Origin: Erysipelotrichaceae bacterium
GTDB taxonomy: Bacteria; Bacillota_I; Bacilli_A; Erysipelotrichales; Erysipelotrichaceae
Assembly (NCBI GenBank): GCA_017405675.1
Contig: JAFRAB010000051.1
Coordinates: 1-40,175 of the forward strand
Direction: 5' to 3'
Length of the DNA stretch: 40,175 nucleotides
Both the position numbers and the translations under genes were made by a program. Shown one piece after another: positions 6,715 through 14,666 of the stretch (the stretch's first letter is position 1; every line of letters starts with the position of its first letter). The notes beneath the pieces are model-generated. The model searched no databases and was not told the DNA's origin. It saw only the letters and a program-made list of their open reading frames with translations.

Positions 6715-8481
6715 TTATTCATCTTTTTTGTTTTCTTTTTCAACCTTGGCATTTAGTTCGGCTGCTTTCTGCTGAGCAGCTTCAATCTTCCGGTTCTCTT
6801 CTTCTTCAAGAACTCTGTAGGCTACTTTGCCAACCAGTGTCTTAGGCAGATCTTCACGGAATTCAATGTCATAAGGCAGGGCCCATTTTGAAACACGTCT
6901 GCGCAGATATTCCATGATTTCTTCCTTGATGCTGTTATCAGGAACTACATTTGGTTTCAGAACGACAAAGGCTTTGACTTTCTGCATCTTGTAGTCATCT
7001 TTGACGCCGATGGCACAGCTCATTAATACCTTCGGATGTGAATCGATGATGTTTTCGATCTGTGAAGGATATACATTGTAACCTGAAGAGATGATCATAC
7101 GTTTGATTCTCTGCTTGAAGTATATGAATCCGTCAGCATCCATGTAACCGAGGTCGCCGGTATGCAGATATGTTCTGCCGTCTTCGTGAACTCTCAGAGT
7201 ATCCCGGGTTTCTTCTTCATTATTCAGATAGCCAAGCATTACTGATGGACCGTTTAAACAGATTTCTCCTTCTTCGCCGGTCTTGACTTCATTGTTGGTG
7301 CCTGGTTCGCAGATGATGTACTTTGTATCAGGATAAGGCAGACCGATGCTTCCTTCACGGTAATCGTTTGAAGGAGTCAGACAGCTGGCAGTAACGCATT
7401 CTGTAGTACCGTAGCCTTCACGAACCTGAATGGTAGCGTGATGTTCCTTAAGGAACTTGTCGACTTTGGCTTTCAGCTCAACTGACAGTGAGTCACCGCC
7501 GGAATACATTCCCTTGAGGAATGAAAGGTTGGCGTTTTCCAGACCCTTGGTTCTTAACAGAGCTTCATACAGGGTAGGAACACCTGCGATGAAGTTTGGT
7601 TTTTTCTTGACCAGCATCTGTGCATATGTCTTAACGGTAAACTGCGGAATAAGGTCGCAGCAGATACCTTTTACCAGACAGGTGTGGATACCGATTCCCA
7701 GACCGAAACCGTGGAATAAAGGCATGACTGCCAGGATCTTCTGTCCATGTTCATATGGAACTTCCATGGCAACGGAACTCTGCAGGGCACAGGCGTTAAA
7801 GTTAAGGTCACTCAGCATGATGCCCTTGGTTGTACCGGTAGTACCGCCTGAATACAGGATGACAGCTGTTCTGTCAACCTGGAATTCGATCTTTGGTAAT
7901 GGCAGAGGGAATTTGCTGCCGTAATGAAGGAATTCCTTCCAGGTTATTGAGTAGGCTTCATTTGGTAAGCCAGGATATTTACCCATGTTCTTAACTTTGT
8001 AAGGAATCTGCAGATATTTAGGTAATTCATCAGCTACATCAGCCATGATGATGATAACTGTATGGTCAGCATCTTTTCTGGCCTCAACAACCTTGGAATA
8101 GAACTGGTCCAGTGTCAGAATGGCTTTTGAATTGGATATGTTCAGATAGAATGTGATTTCACTGATTGCAGAGAGTGGATGAATCATGTTGGCGATGGCG
8201 CCGATTCTGTTCAATGCGTAGAAAGTATCAATAGCCTGTGGGCAGTTAGGCATGCATATGGTTACTGCATCGCCGGCTCTGATGCCGATACTTGTCAGTG
8301 ACTTGGCCGTAAGTTCAATTTTATCCATGAATTCTGCATAAGTGGTTTTCTTGTTCATGAATTCATAGGCAATGTTATTAGGATATCTTCTGGCACTTTC
8401 CCTGATCAGCTGATACATGGTCATTGCCGGATAGTTAATCTCGTGTTTTTCGTTAAAGAAGTTTTCCCATCTATTGGTCAT
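6715..8481 (-). CDS. AMP-dependent acyl-CoA synthetase (long-chain fatty acid-CoA ligase type)
   Basis: The enzyme activates a carboxylic acid with ATP to an acyl-adenylate and then a CoA thioester. I chose ATG 8481 (588 residues) because GGAGGAG precedes it; the longer frame to 8628 adds 49 residues unlike the family and has no such site. Motifs of the ANL superfamily are in order: the phosphate loop SGGTTGTTKG at residues 211-220, GYGTTE (adenine binding), YLHTGDLGYMDADGF with the ribose-binding aspartate, and the C-terminal catalytic lysine in LVGKVAYR (K552). The C-terminus is a Lys/Glu-rich tail. Chain length of the substrate cannot be read from sequence. The gene is transcribed alone, with its own terminator at 6675-6706. 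Confidence 0.92.
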   Translation of the reverse strand: MTNRWENFFNEKHEINYPAMTMYQLIRESARRYPNNIAYEFMNKKTTYAEFMDKIELTAKSLTSIGIRAGDAVTICMPNCPQAIDTFYALNRIGAIANMIHPLSAISEITFYLNISNSKAILTLDQFYSKVVEARKDADHTVIIIMADVADELPKYLQIPYKVKNMGKYPGLPNEAYSITWKEFLHYGSKFPLPLPKIEFQVDRTAVILYSGGTTGTTKGIMLSDLNFNACALQSSVAMEVPYEHGQKILAVMPLFHGFGLGIGIHTCLVKGICCDLIPQFTVKTYAQMLVKKKPNFIAGVPTLYEALLRTKGLENANLSFLKGMYSGGDSLSVELKAKVDKFLKEHHATIQVREGYGTTECVTASCLTPSNDYREGSIGLPYPDTKYIICEPGTNNEVKTGEEGEICLNGPSVMLGYLNNEEETRDTLRVHEDGRTYLHTGDLGYMDADGFIYFKQRIKRMIISSGYNVYPSQIENIIDSHPKVLMSCAIGVKDDYKMQKVKAFVVLKPNVVPDNSIKEEIMEYLRRRVSKWALPYDIEFREDLPKTLVGKVAYRVLEEEENRKIEAAQQKAAELNAKVEKENKKDE

Positions 8482-8668
8482 TTTTTTGTGCTCCTCCTTT
8501 GCAACAAAGTATATTCTAACATAAATTCCTAAATAATCTATAATTAAAACTTTTATATGTAAATTAATGGCATGTGAAGAAACGCTAAAAATCATCAGGA
8601 TTAGCTTCCAGATATTCAAATATTTCATTACGGGTCTTGTCGTCCTAAAGGAAATAATAATGATAGTT

Positions 8669-8685
8669 GTTAAGTACGGATGAAC
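8669..8685 (+). promoter_or_regulatory. Operator-like element, copy 1
   Basis: GTTAAGTACGGATGAAC is a 17-base element sharing the pattern GTTAAGT-N6-TGAAC with 8790-8806. It lies about 50 bases upstream of the -35 box. Confidence 0.4.
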
Positions 8686-8733
8686 ACCGGAAAGAAAAGT
8701 AAAGAATTATTGAACAAAAAGTTAAGAAAAGTA

Positions 8734-8761
8734 TTGCATTATCCCCGGAAAGGAATATAAT
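8734..8761 (+). promoter_or_regulatory. Promoter of the regulator-potABCD operon
   Basis: TTGCAT (8734-8739), a 16-base spacer and TATAAT (8756-8761). Transcription would start near 8768, at the edge of the inverted repeat 8770-8794. Confidence 0.7.
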
Positions 8762-8769
8762 GAACATGG

Positions 8770-8806
8770 TTAACAAAAATAAACAATTTGTTAAGTTGTA
8801 CTGAAC
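8770..8806 (+). promoter_or_regulatory. Operator candidate: inverted repeat overlapping element copy 2
   Basis: TTAACAAA (8770-8777) and TTTGTTAA (8787-8794) form an 8-bp inverted repeat with a 9-base spacer at the expected transcription start. Its right arm overlaps GTTAAGTTGTACTGAAC (8790-8806), a near copy of 8669-8685. The position suits autorepression by the XRE-cupin regulator whose ribosome binding site follows directly. Confidence 0.55.
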
Positions 8807-8820
8807 AAAGGAGGACGGCA

Positions 8821-9360
8821 ATGGATCTGGGAAAAAGAGTTAAACAGCTTAGAGTAAAAAACGGCCTGACTCTTGAAGAACTGGCCAGCCGTACAGAGCT
8901 TACCAAGAGCTTTCTGTCACAGCTGGAAAGAAATCTGACGACACCGTCAATACCGACACTGGAGAATATTGTTGAAGTATTGGGTGTGTCCCTGGGAGAA
9001 TTCTTCCAGGAAGAGAGAAGTGTCCAGAGAACATTCACTGAGCAGGATTACTTCGAAGATGAAAAGGAATTAATGAAGATTACCTATCTTGTTCCTAACC
9101 GGCAGCAGAATGAAATGGAACCGCTGCTGCTGACAATCGAACCTGAAGGACAGTCCCGGACCGTACTGCCGCATGACGGTGAAGAGATGGGATATATTCT
9201 GCAGGGAAAAATAATCCTGAAGGATCTGACCAACAACACCAGCAATACCCTGAAAAAGGGCGAAACATTCTATATCAAGGGTGATTTCAGACATTGTCTG
9301 GTAAACGAAGGCAACAGCGTTGCCAAAGTCCTGTGGGTTTCTACTCCACCGGCATTCTGA
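8821..9360 (+). CDS. XRE-family regulator with C-terminal cupin domain (PuuR-like)
   Basis: AAAGGAGG precedes ATG 8821, giving 179 residues; the frame extends upstream without a ribosome binding site. Residues 1-60 are an HTH_3 domain ([20 protein letters not shown], then [11 protein letters not shown]), and residues about 105-175 are a small-molecule binding cupin ([30 protein letters not shown]). This two-domain design is shared with PuuR and similar regulators that respond to polyamines or other small metabolites. The gene heads the potABCD unit, with potA starting 19 bases after its stop, so it is the likely local polyamine sensor. The ligand is inferred from context only. Confidence 0.88.
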   Translation: MDLGKRVKQLRVKNGLTLEELASRTELTKSFLSQLERNLTTPSIPTLENIVEVLGVSLGEFFQEERSVQRTFTEQDYFEDEKELMKITYLVPNRQQNEMEPLLLTIEPEGQSRTVLPHDGEEMGYILQGKIILKDLTNNTSNTLKKGETFYIKGDFRHCLVNEGNSVAKVLWVSTPPAF

Positions 9361-9379
9361 TAAACAGGGGGATAAGTTA

Positions 9380-10948
9380 ATGAAGAAACTGATAGAATTC
9401 CGTAACATCGTAAAATCCTTTGACGGAAACGTCGTATTAAAAGGTATTAACCTGGATATTTACGAAAATGAATTTGTTACGTTATTAGGCCCATCGGGCT
9501 GTGGGAAAACCACCTTATTAAGAATATTAGGCGGCTTCCTGGATGCTGACGAAGGCGAAGTCATCTTTGACGGCCAGGATATCTCAGCAGTTCCAGCTTA
9601 CAAGCGTGAGGTCAACACCGTATTCCAGAGATATGCGCTGTTCCCACATCTCAATGTTTATGATAACATTGCTTTCGGCTTAAAGCTGAAGAAGGTTTCC
9701 AAGGACGTTATTGAACAGAAGGTCAACCGTATGCTTTCGCTGATTGGTCTGGAAGGCTATGGCAACCGTGATGTCACCCTGTTATCAGGCGGACAGCAGC
9801 AGCGTGTAGCCATCGCCAGAGCACTGGTCAACGAACCATATGTCCTGCTGCTTGATGAACCTTTAAGCGCTTTGGATAAGGCCTTAAGAAAGGAAATGCA
9901 GTACGAACTGAAGAGAATTCAGCAGGAAGTAGGCATTACCTTCATCTTCGTTACCCATGACCAGGAAGAAGCCCTGACCATGAGTGACAAGATCGTCGTC
10001 ATGAAAGACGGTTCGATCCAGCAGATCGGCACTCCTAGTGAGATCTACAACGAACCGATCAATGAATATGTCGCTCACTTCATCGGTGAATCAAATATCT
10101 TTGAAGGCATCATGAAGGATGACTACCTGGTATCATTTGATGATAAGGATTACAAGTGTGTTGACCATGGCTTCAGAAGAAATGAACCGGTTGACATCAT
10201 GATACGTCCGGAAGATCTGGAAATCGTATCCAGAGGCAGAGGAATCATTCCTGGTGAAGTAAAATTCGTTCTGTTCAAGGGTGTTCATAACGAAGTAACC
10301 GTACAGACTGTCTCCGGTGCTTCCAAGACCATCACGATGCATGTTATCGGCAACCATGACTTCACCAATGAAGAAAAACAGGAAAAGATTTCCGCCAACG
10401 ACTTCTACATGGACCTGGAAGACGTTGAGACTCTGACTGATACCGAAGTGATTGCCCGTGCCAATGCTCAGGCCTGGGACTTCGATGATGAATTCCTGTC
10501 AATTCATAAAGTTGAATATGATATTCCAAAGGAACCTGGAACTTATGATGTTACATTCAGTACATCTAAGGGAACCTGGATCACTATCAAAGCTTATGTT
10601 CAGGAACCAAAATTCATCGAAGATGACAAGAAGGGTGTCGGCGTTGCTGCCTTCGACTTCTTCATCACCGCTGAAGAACTGAATGAATCAATTGCGCTGG
10701 ATACAGATTTATGTATCTGGGCTGCAGCCGAAGCCTGGGATCTGGAAACAGGTAAGGAAATCGAGATCTATGATGTAATATATGACTTCGATGAGGAAAA
10801 CATCACCGAAGGAGACTACAAGATCACCTTTGCTACTCAGGGTCATGAATTCAAGGTTCATACCAATAAGAACGTAGAAGTAGGCAAGAAGGTAGATCTG
10901 ACATTCACACCTGAAGATATTCACGTAATGAGCAAGACGGGGTACTAA
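9380..10948 (+). CDS. potA: Spermidine/putrescine ABC transporter ATPase with a repeat insertion in its TOBE domain
   Basis: I chose ATG 9380, after AGGGGGA, giving 522 residues; PotA is usually about 350-380. Residues 1-240 form a normal importer ATPase: Walker [10 protein letters not shown] (37-45), Q-loop [11 protein letters not shown], signature LSGGQQQR (135-142), Walker [13 protein letters not shown] and switch [10 protein letters not shown]. The TOBE regulatory region starts normally ([12 protein letters not shown], then [17 protein letters not shown]) but is interrupted from about residue 325 to 487. It then resumes with [20 protein letters not shown] and ends in the usual TPEDIHVM tail. 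The insert contains two related units beginning near residues 340 and 426 ([30 protein letters not shown] versus [30 protein letters not shown]). It energises PotBC at the inner face of the membrane. Confidence 0.92.
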   Translation: MKKLIEFRNIVKSFDGNVVLKGINLDIYENEFVTLLGPSGCGKTTLLRILGGFLDADEGEVIFDGQDISAVPAYKREVNTVFQRYALFPHLNVYDNIAFGLKLKKVSKDVIEQKVNRMLSLIGLEGYGNRDVTLLSGGQQQRVAIARALVNEPYVLLLDEPLSALDKALRKEMQYELKRIQQEVGITFIFVTHDQEEALTMSDKIVVMKDGSIQQIGTPSEIYNEPINEYVAHFIGESNIFEGIMKDDYLVSFDDKDYKCVDHGFRRNEPVDIMIRPEDLEIVSRGRGIIPGEVKFVLFKGVHNEVTVQTVSGASKTITMHVIGNHDFTNEEKQEKISANDFYMDLEDVETLTDTEVIARANAQAWDFDDEFLSIHKVEYDIPKEPGTYDVTFSTSKGTWITIKAYVQEPKFIEDDKKGVGVAAFDFFITAEELNESIALDTDLCIWAAAEAWDLETGKEIEIYDVIYDFDEENITEGDYKITFATQGHEFKVHTNKNVEVGKKVDLTFTPEDIHVMSKTGY

Positions 10949-10951
10949 GCC

Positions 10952-11734
10952 ATGAAGACATTCTCCAAATTAACATGGCCGTACATAGCCTGGATAAGTG
11001 CCTTCGTAGTTCTGCCTATGATACTGATCCTGCTTTATGCTTTTACCAAGGAAGGTAACAGTATCATTACGCTGAGCTTCACGCTGGAAAACTTTGCTAA
11101 ATTCTTCTCCGATGCCATCTTCCCGATGGTACTGTGGAGATCATTGAAGATTGCGTTTATAACTACAGTAATATGCATTCTGATCGGATATCCGGCAGCA
11201 TACATTATTGCTGAAATGAGTGAAAGAAAGCAGGCCTTCGCCGTACTTCTGATCACTCTGCCGATGTGGATCAACATGCTGATCCGTACATATTCCTGGA
11301 AAGGAATCCTGTCTTATTTCAAATTTGATTCGCAGATAAATGTCATGGTCGGTATGGTTTATAACTTCCTGCCGTTCATGATCCTGCAAATCCATACATC
11401 ATTAAGCAAGCTGGACCGCAATCTGATCACGGCAGCCAAGGACTTAGGTGCTGACAGCATTCAGACCTTCCTGAGAGTTACCTTGCCGTTATCAATGTCA
11501 GGAGTCATTTCAGGTATTACCCTGGTATTCCTGCCGGCGGTATCAAGCTTCTTCATCCCTAAACTGTTAGGCGGCGGTGAGTATGTTCTGATCGGTAACC
11601 TGATCGAGAACTACTTCATCTCAGTAGGTAACTGGAACTACGGCAGTGCAATCTCACTGATCATGGCTCTGGTAATAATCCTGTCCATGTATGTCACCAA
11701 GAAGATGGATCAGAAGACAGGAGGGGAAGAATAA
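10952..11734 (+). CDS. potB: Spermidine/putrescine ABC transporter permease, PotB
   Basis: The 260-residue membrane protein starts 3 bases after potA and has six predicted hydrophobic segments, the first at about residues 12-31. The cytoplasmic coupling loop is present as AAKDLGADSIQTFLRVTLP, the EAA-type motif that docks on PotA. The motif SVGNWNYGSAIS near the C-terminus is typical of PotB. With PotC it forms the translocation channel for polyamines delivered by PotD. The stop overlaps the potC start in TAATG, so the two subunits are translationally coupled. Confidence 0.9.
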   Translation: MKTFSKLTWPYIAWISAFVVLPMILILLYAFTKEGNSIITLSFTLENFAKFFSDAIFPMVLWRSLKIAFITTVICILIGYPAAYIIAEMSERKQAFAVLLITLPMWINMLIRTYSWKGILSYFKFDSQINVMVGMVYNFLPFMILQIHTSLSKLDRNLITAAKDLGADSIQTFLRVTLPLSMSGVISGITLVFLPAVSSFFIPKLLGGGEYVLIGNLIENYFISVGNWNYGSAISLIMALVIILSMYVTKKMDQKTGGEE

Positions 11735-12531
11735 TGAAAAAAATCCTTAAGTTCTTATCAAACGGATACTTATGGCTGACAATGTTATTCTTCTATGTAC
11801 CGATCATCTATGTCATGGTATTCAGTTTCAATGAATCAAAAAGCTTAACAAGATTTACAGGTTTCTCCCTGCAGTGGTACAAGAAAATGTTTGAATCACG
11901 TTCCATCAGGGAAGCGATCTACTATACGCTGATCATTGCGGTTATTGCTACGATAATATCCACAATAGTCGGTACTCTTACCGCAATCGGTCTGTCCAAG
12001 TGCAATAAAGTGTTAAGAGCTATAGTCCTGCAGATCAATGATATTCCGATGATGAATCCAGATATCGTTACTGCCATCGGCTTCATGCTTCTGTTTACTT
12101 CACTGGGCATTACCAAGGGCTTTGGTACAATATTGCTGGCGCATATATCGTTCTGCATCCCGTACGTTATTTTGACGGTCATGCCTAGATTACGTCAGCT
12201 TGATGATAATCTCGCTGAAGCTGCTCTGGATCTCGGTGCCACACCGTTCCAGGCTCTGACCAAGGTCATTATTCCGCAGCTGAAAGGCAGCATTATCTCC
12301 GGTGCATTAATTGCCTTTACCATGAGTTTTGATGATTTCGTTATTTCATTCTTTACATCAGGACCAAAGGTAAGCAATATTGCCATTTATGTTTACTCTT
12401 CCATAAAGCGTATCAATCCAACGATCAACGCTTTATCTACCATCATTGTTGTACTGGTTACTACAGTACTGGTCATCGTGAATGTTGTTCCGATGATTAA
12501 GGAAAGAAAGAATAGAGGTGCTCAAAAATGA
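11734..12531 (+). CDS. potC: Spermidine/putrescine ABC transporter permease, PotC
   Basis: The 265-residue protein is the second channel subunit, with hydrophobic segments from about residue 12 onward. It carries the EAA coupling loop AALDLGATPFQALTKVIIP, and the PotC hallmark FTMSFDDFVISFFTSGP follows. It begins with AGGAGGGG upstream inside potB and shares one base with the potB stop. Its own stop overlaps the potD start in ATGA, which keeps channel and binding protein synthesis linked. Confidence 0.92.
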   Translation: MKKILKFLSNGYLWLTMLFFYVPIIYVMVFSFNESKSLTRFTGFSLQWYKKMFESRSIREAIYYTLIIAVIATIISTIVGTLTAIGLSKCNKVLRAIVLQINDIPMMNPDIVTAIGFMLLFTSLGITKGFGTILLAHISFCIPYVILTVMPRLRQLDDNLAEAALDLGATPFQALTKVIIPQLKGSIISGALIAFTMSFDDFVISFFTSGPKVSNIAIYVYSSIKRINPTINALSTIIVVLVTTVLVIVNVVPMIKERKNRGAQK

Positions 12532-13607
12532 AAAAGTTTCTGATTAGTGTTATGGCTTTATGCCTTTTAGTTCTTACAGCCGGCTGCTCAGGCGGCGGTG
12601 GTAAAGCCGATTTCGATCCAATCGCAGAATTTGGCAGTGATGAATTATATGTCTTCAACTGGGGCGAATATATCGATGAAGCAAATATCGAAACATTTGA
12701 AAAGAGATATAACGTAACTGTTTATTACAAGACATTTGATTCAAACGAAGAAATGTATACAGCAATTGTCGGCGGCGACAAGTATGACATCATCGTTCCA
12801 AGCGACTACATGGTTGAGCGTCTGATCAAGGAAAAACTGATTCAGCCTCTGGATCTGAGCTTAATCACAAACATCGGTGCCATTGCTGATGGTCTGAAGT
12901 CTCCGGACTATGATCCAAAACATGAATATTCAATTCCATATTTCCAGGGTTCAATCGGTATCGTATATGACACCACAAAGGTAACCATGGAAGAACTGGA
13001 AGCCAAGGGCTGGGATATTCTGCTGGATACCAAGTATGCGGGTGAGATCTGCATGTACAATGCTGACAGAGACAACTTCCTTCCAGCTTTAAAGGCTCTG
13101 GGATATTCTGTCAATACAACTAACGATGACGAGATTCAGGCTGCTTATCAGTGGCTGCTGACTCAGAAGAAGACCATGTCTCCAGCTTATGTTACTGATG
13201 AAGTAAACGACATCATGATCCAGGGAGAAAAGACTCTGGCTGTTGCCTACAGCGGTGCTGCTGCCTATATCATGAGTGAAAATGAAGATATGGGTTATTA
13301 TGAACCAAAGCAGGGAACAAACATCTGGTCAGATGCAATGTGCATTCCTGCTACCAGCAATAATGTCAAGCTGGCTCATGCCTGGATCAACTTCTGCATG
13401 GAAGAAGAAGTAGCAGAACTGAACTCAATCGCCGTTGGCTATACTTCAGGCTATCAGGCAGTTTTGGAAAAACTTGCTGAAACTGAATTTGAAGGAATCA
13501 ATGCCTATCTGCCAAGAGTCGGCTATGAAAAGGACGAAGAATATCATGATGACAACGTCCTGAAGACAAAGCTGGCTGAGCTCTGGAACCAGGTAATGTT
13601 CAACTAA
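12528..13607 (+). CDS. potD: Polyamine-binding lipoprotein, PotD
   Basis: The 359-residue protein starts with a lipoprotein signal: a basic N-terminus, a hydrophobic core and the lipobox LTAGC with lipidated C20, then a Ser/Gly linker. The mature part opens with DELYVFNWGEYIDEANIETF, the signature start of PotD/PotF proteins; IVPSDYMVERLIKEKLIQPLD and YFQGSIGIVYDTTKV follow, as in the spermidine/putrescine-binding fold. It captures polyamines at the outer face of the membrane and passes them to PotBC. Spermidine versus putrescine preference cannot be decided here. A hairpin follows the stop codon and may reduce transcription into the amidase gene. Confidence 0.93.
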   Translation: MKKFLISVMALCLLVLTAGCSGGGGKADFDPIAEFGSDELYVFNWGEYIDEANIETFEKRYNVTVYYKTFDSNEEMYTAIVGGDKYDIIVPSDYMVERLIKEKLIQPLDLSLITNIGAIADGLKSPDYDPKHEYSIPYFQGSIGIVYDTTKVTMEELEAKGWDILLDTKYAGEICMYNADRDNFLPALKALGYSVNTTNDDEIQAAYQWLLTQKKTMSPAYVTDEVNDIMIQGEKTLAVAYSGAAAYIMSENEDMGYYEPKQGTNIWSDAMCIPATSNNVKLAHAWINFCMEEEVAELNSIAVGYTSGYQAVLEKLAETEFEGINAYLPRVGYEKDEEYHDDNVLKTKLAELWNQVMFN

Positions 13608-13615
13608 TAAAACTT

Positions 13616-13644
13616 ATATGGCATCCGCAGATGCCATATTTGTT
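13616..13644 (+). terminator. Hairpin between potD and the amidase gene, possible partial terminator
   Basis: ATATGGCATC (13616-13625), loop CGCA, GATGCCATAT (13630-13639), then TTGTT. The U-run is short, so partial termination or mRNA 3'-end protection is more likely than a full stop. Confidence 0.6.
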
Positions 13645-13656
13645 AAAGGAGAGAAA

Positions 13657-14541
13657 ATGAGAAAAGTTAATGTTGCGATGATACAGATGAAATGTTCACC
13701 TGATCAGCAGGATAACCTGAACAAAGCCGAAAAGCTTATCAGGAAAGCTGCTGGCAGGGGAGCAGACATAATTCTGCTGCCGGAACTGTTTGACAGATCG
13801 TATTTCTGTCAGGAAAGAAGATATGAGTATTATGATTATGCTCAGAGTGTTGATGAACATCCGTCAGTGCTTATGGGAAAAAGACTAGCCAGAGAGCTCG
13901 GCGTAGTTCTGCCGGTTAGTTTCTTTGAAAGAGATGGGAATGTCCTGTACAACTCTGTAGCATGTATTGATACTGATGGCAGTGTGCTTGGAGTATACCG
14001 CAAGACACATATTCCGGATGATCATTACTATCAGGAAAAATTCTATTTTACACCGGGTAATACCGGATTCAGAGTTTTCAACACAGCATATGGCGTTATC
14101 GGAATCGGTATCTGCTGGGATCAGTGGTTCCCGGAAACAGCCAGAGCACTGGCTCTTAACGGGGCAGAAATGATTCTTTATCCAACTGCTATAGGAAGTG
14201 AACCGATTCTTCAGGTTGATTCCATGGAACACTGGAGAAGGGTAATGCAGGGACACAGTGCAGCAAATCTTATGCCTGTCTGTGCCGCTAACCGCATAGG
14301 CCTTGAAGAAGTACATCCATGTAAGGAAAACGGGTTCCAGTCGTCTGTGCTGAGTTTCTACGGAAGTTCATTCATGACTGATGAAACAGGTGCAATAGTA
14401 GAGTCAGCGGGGCGTAATGAGGAAGAAATCCTGCTTCATGAATATGACCTGGATCAGTTGAAACAGGATCGTATAGCCTGGGGATTGTTCCGTGACCGCA
14501 GGGAAGAAACTTACGGAATTATCAGCGGAAATAAAAAATAA
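13657..14541 (+). CDS. aguB: N-carbamoylputrescine amidase (nitrilase superfamily)
   Basis: AAAGGAGAG precedes ATG 13657, giving 294 residues, the usual length. The Glu-Lys-Cys triad of carbon-nitrogen hydrolases is visible: E43 in LLPELF, K116 in YRKTHIPD and C153 in GICWDQWFPE. The stretches RKTHIPDDHYYQEKFYFTPG and WDQWFPETARALALNGAE are typical of the plant/bacterial AguB group. The enzyme cleaves N-carbamoylputrescine to putrescine, CO2 and ammonia, the last step of the agmatine route to putrescine. Its place directly after potABCD supports a polyamine role. Agmatine deiminase, which makes its substrate, is not in this window. Confidence 0.88.
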   Translation: MRKVNVAMIQMKCSPDQQDNLNKAEKLIRKAAGRGADIILLPELFDRSYFCQERRYEYYDYAQSVDEHPSVLMGKRLARELGVVLPVSFFERDGNVLYNSVACIDTDGSVLGVYRKTHIPDDHYYQEKFYFTPGNTGFRVFNTAYGVIGIGICWDQWFPETARALALNGAEMILYPTAIGSEPILQVDSMEHWRRVMQGHSAANLMPVCAANRIGLEEVHPCKENGFQSSVLSFYGSSFMTDETGAIVESAGRNEEEILLHEYDLDQLKQDRIAWGLFRDRREETYGIISGNKK

Positions 14542-14543
14542 AT

Positions 14544-14599
14544 AAAAGACTTCGTTTTCGTGAAATTATTGTGAAATTTTCGCGAAAGAAGTCTTTTTT
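14544..14599 (+). terminator. Rho-independent terminator of the polyamine operon
   Basis: AAAGACTTCGTTTTCG pairs with CGAAAGAAGTCTTT around an A/T-rich loop, and ends in TTTTTTC. It starts a few bases after the amidase stop. Confidence 0.85.
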
Positions 14600-14613
14600 C
14601 GTATGTATATAAA

Positions 14614-14648
14614 TGGTATTATAGATTTAGTGAAGCGACTTCGGTCGC
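14614..14648 (+). promoter_or_regulatory. Extended -10 promoter and 5'-end UUCG hairpin of the second ABC importer
   Basis: TG-G-TATTAT (14614-14622) fits an extended -10 promoter; no good -35 box is visible. Transcription would start near 14629. The leader then forms GCGAC-TTCG-GTCGC (14635-14648), a very stable tetraloop hairpin close to the 5' end, before AGGAGG and ATG 14667. Such hairpins can protect abundant mRNAs; that role is inferred. Confidence 0.55.
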
Positions 14649-14666
14649 ACCAATAGGAGGAAAATC

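Larger units (their letters stand above)
8482..8820. other. Divergent intergenic region between the acyl-CoA synthetase and the polyamine operon
   Basis: This 339-base stretch holds no plausible gene. Its left part is the A/T-rich leader of the minus-strand ligase gene; I could not pick a convincing minus-strand promoter. Its right part holds the polyamine operon promoter and several repeated operator-like elements, listed separately. Confidence 0.7.

Noticed and set aside
8482..8628. Longer N-terminus for the acyl-CoA synthetase
   Set aside because: The extra 49 residues are unlike the family and no ribosome binding site precedes them, whereas GGAGGAG stands before ATG 8481.
10320..10850. 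Frameshift or assembly error in potA
   Set aside because: The frame stays open, codon style is unchanged and the TOBE domain resumes in frame, so a true insertion is more likely.
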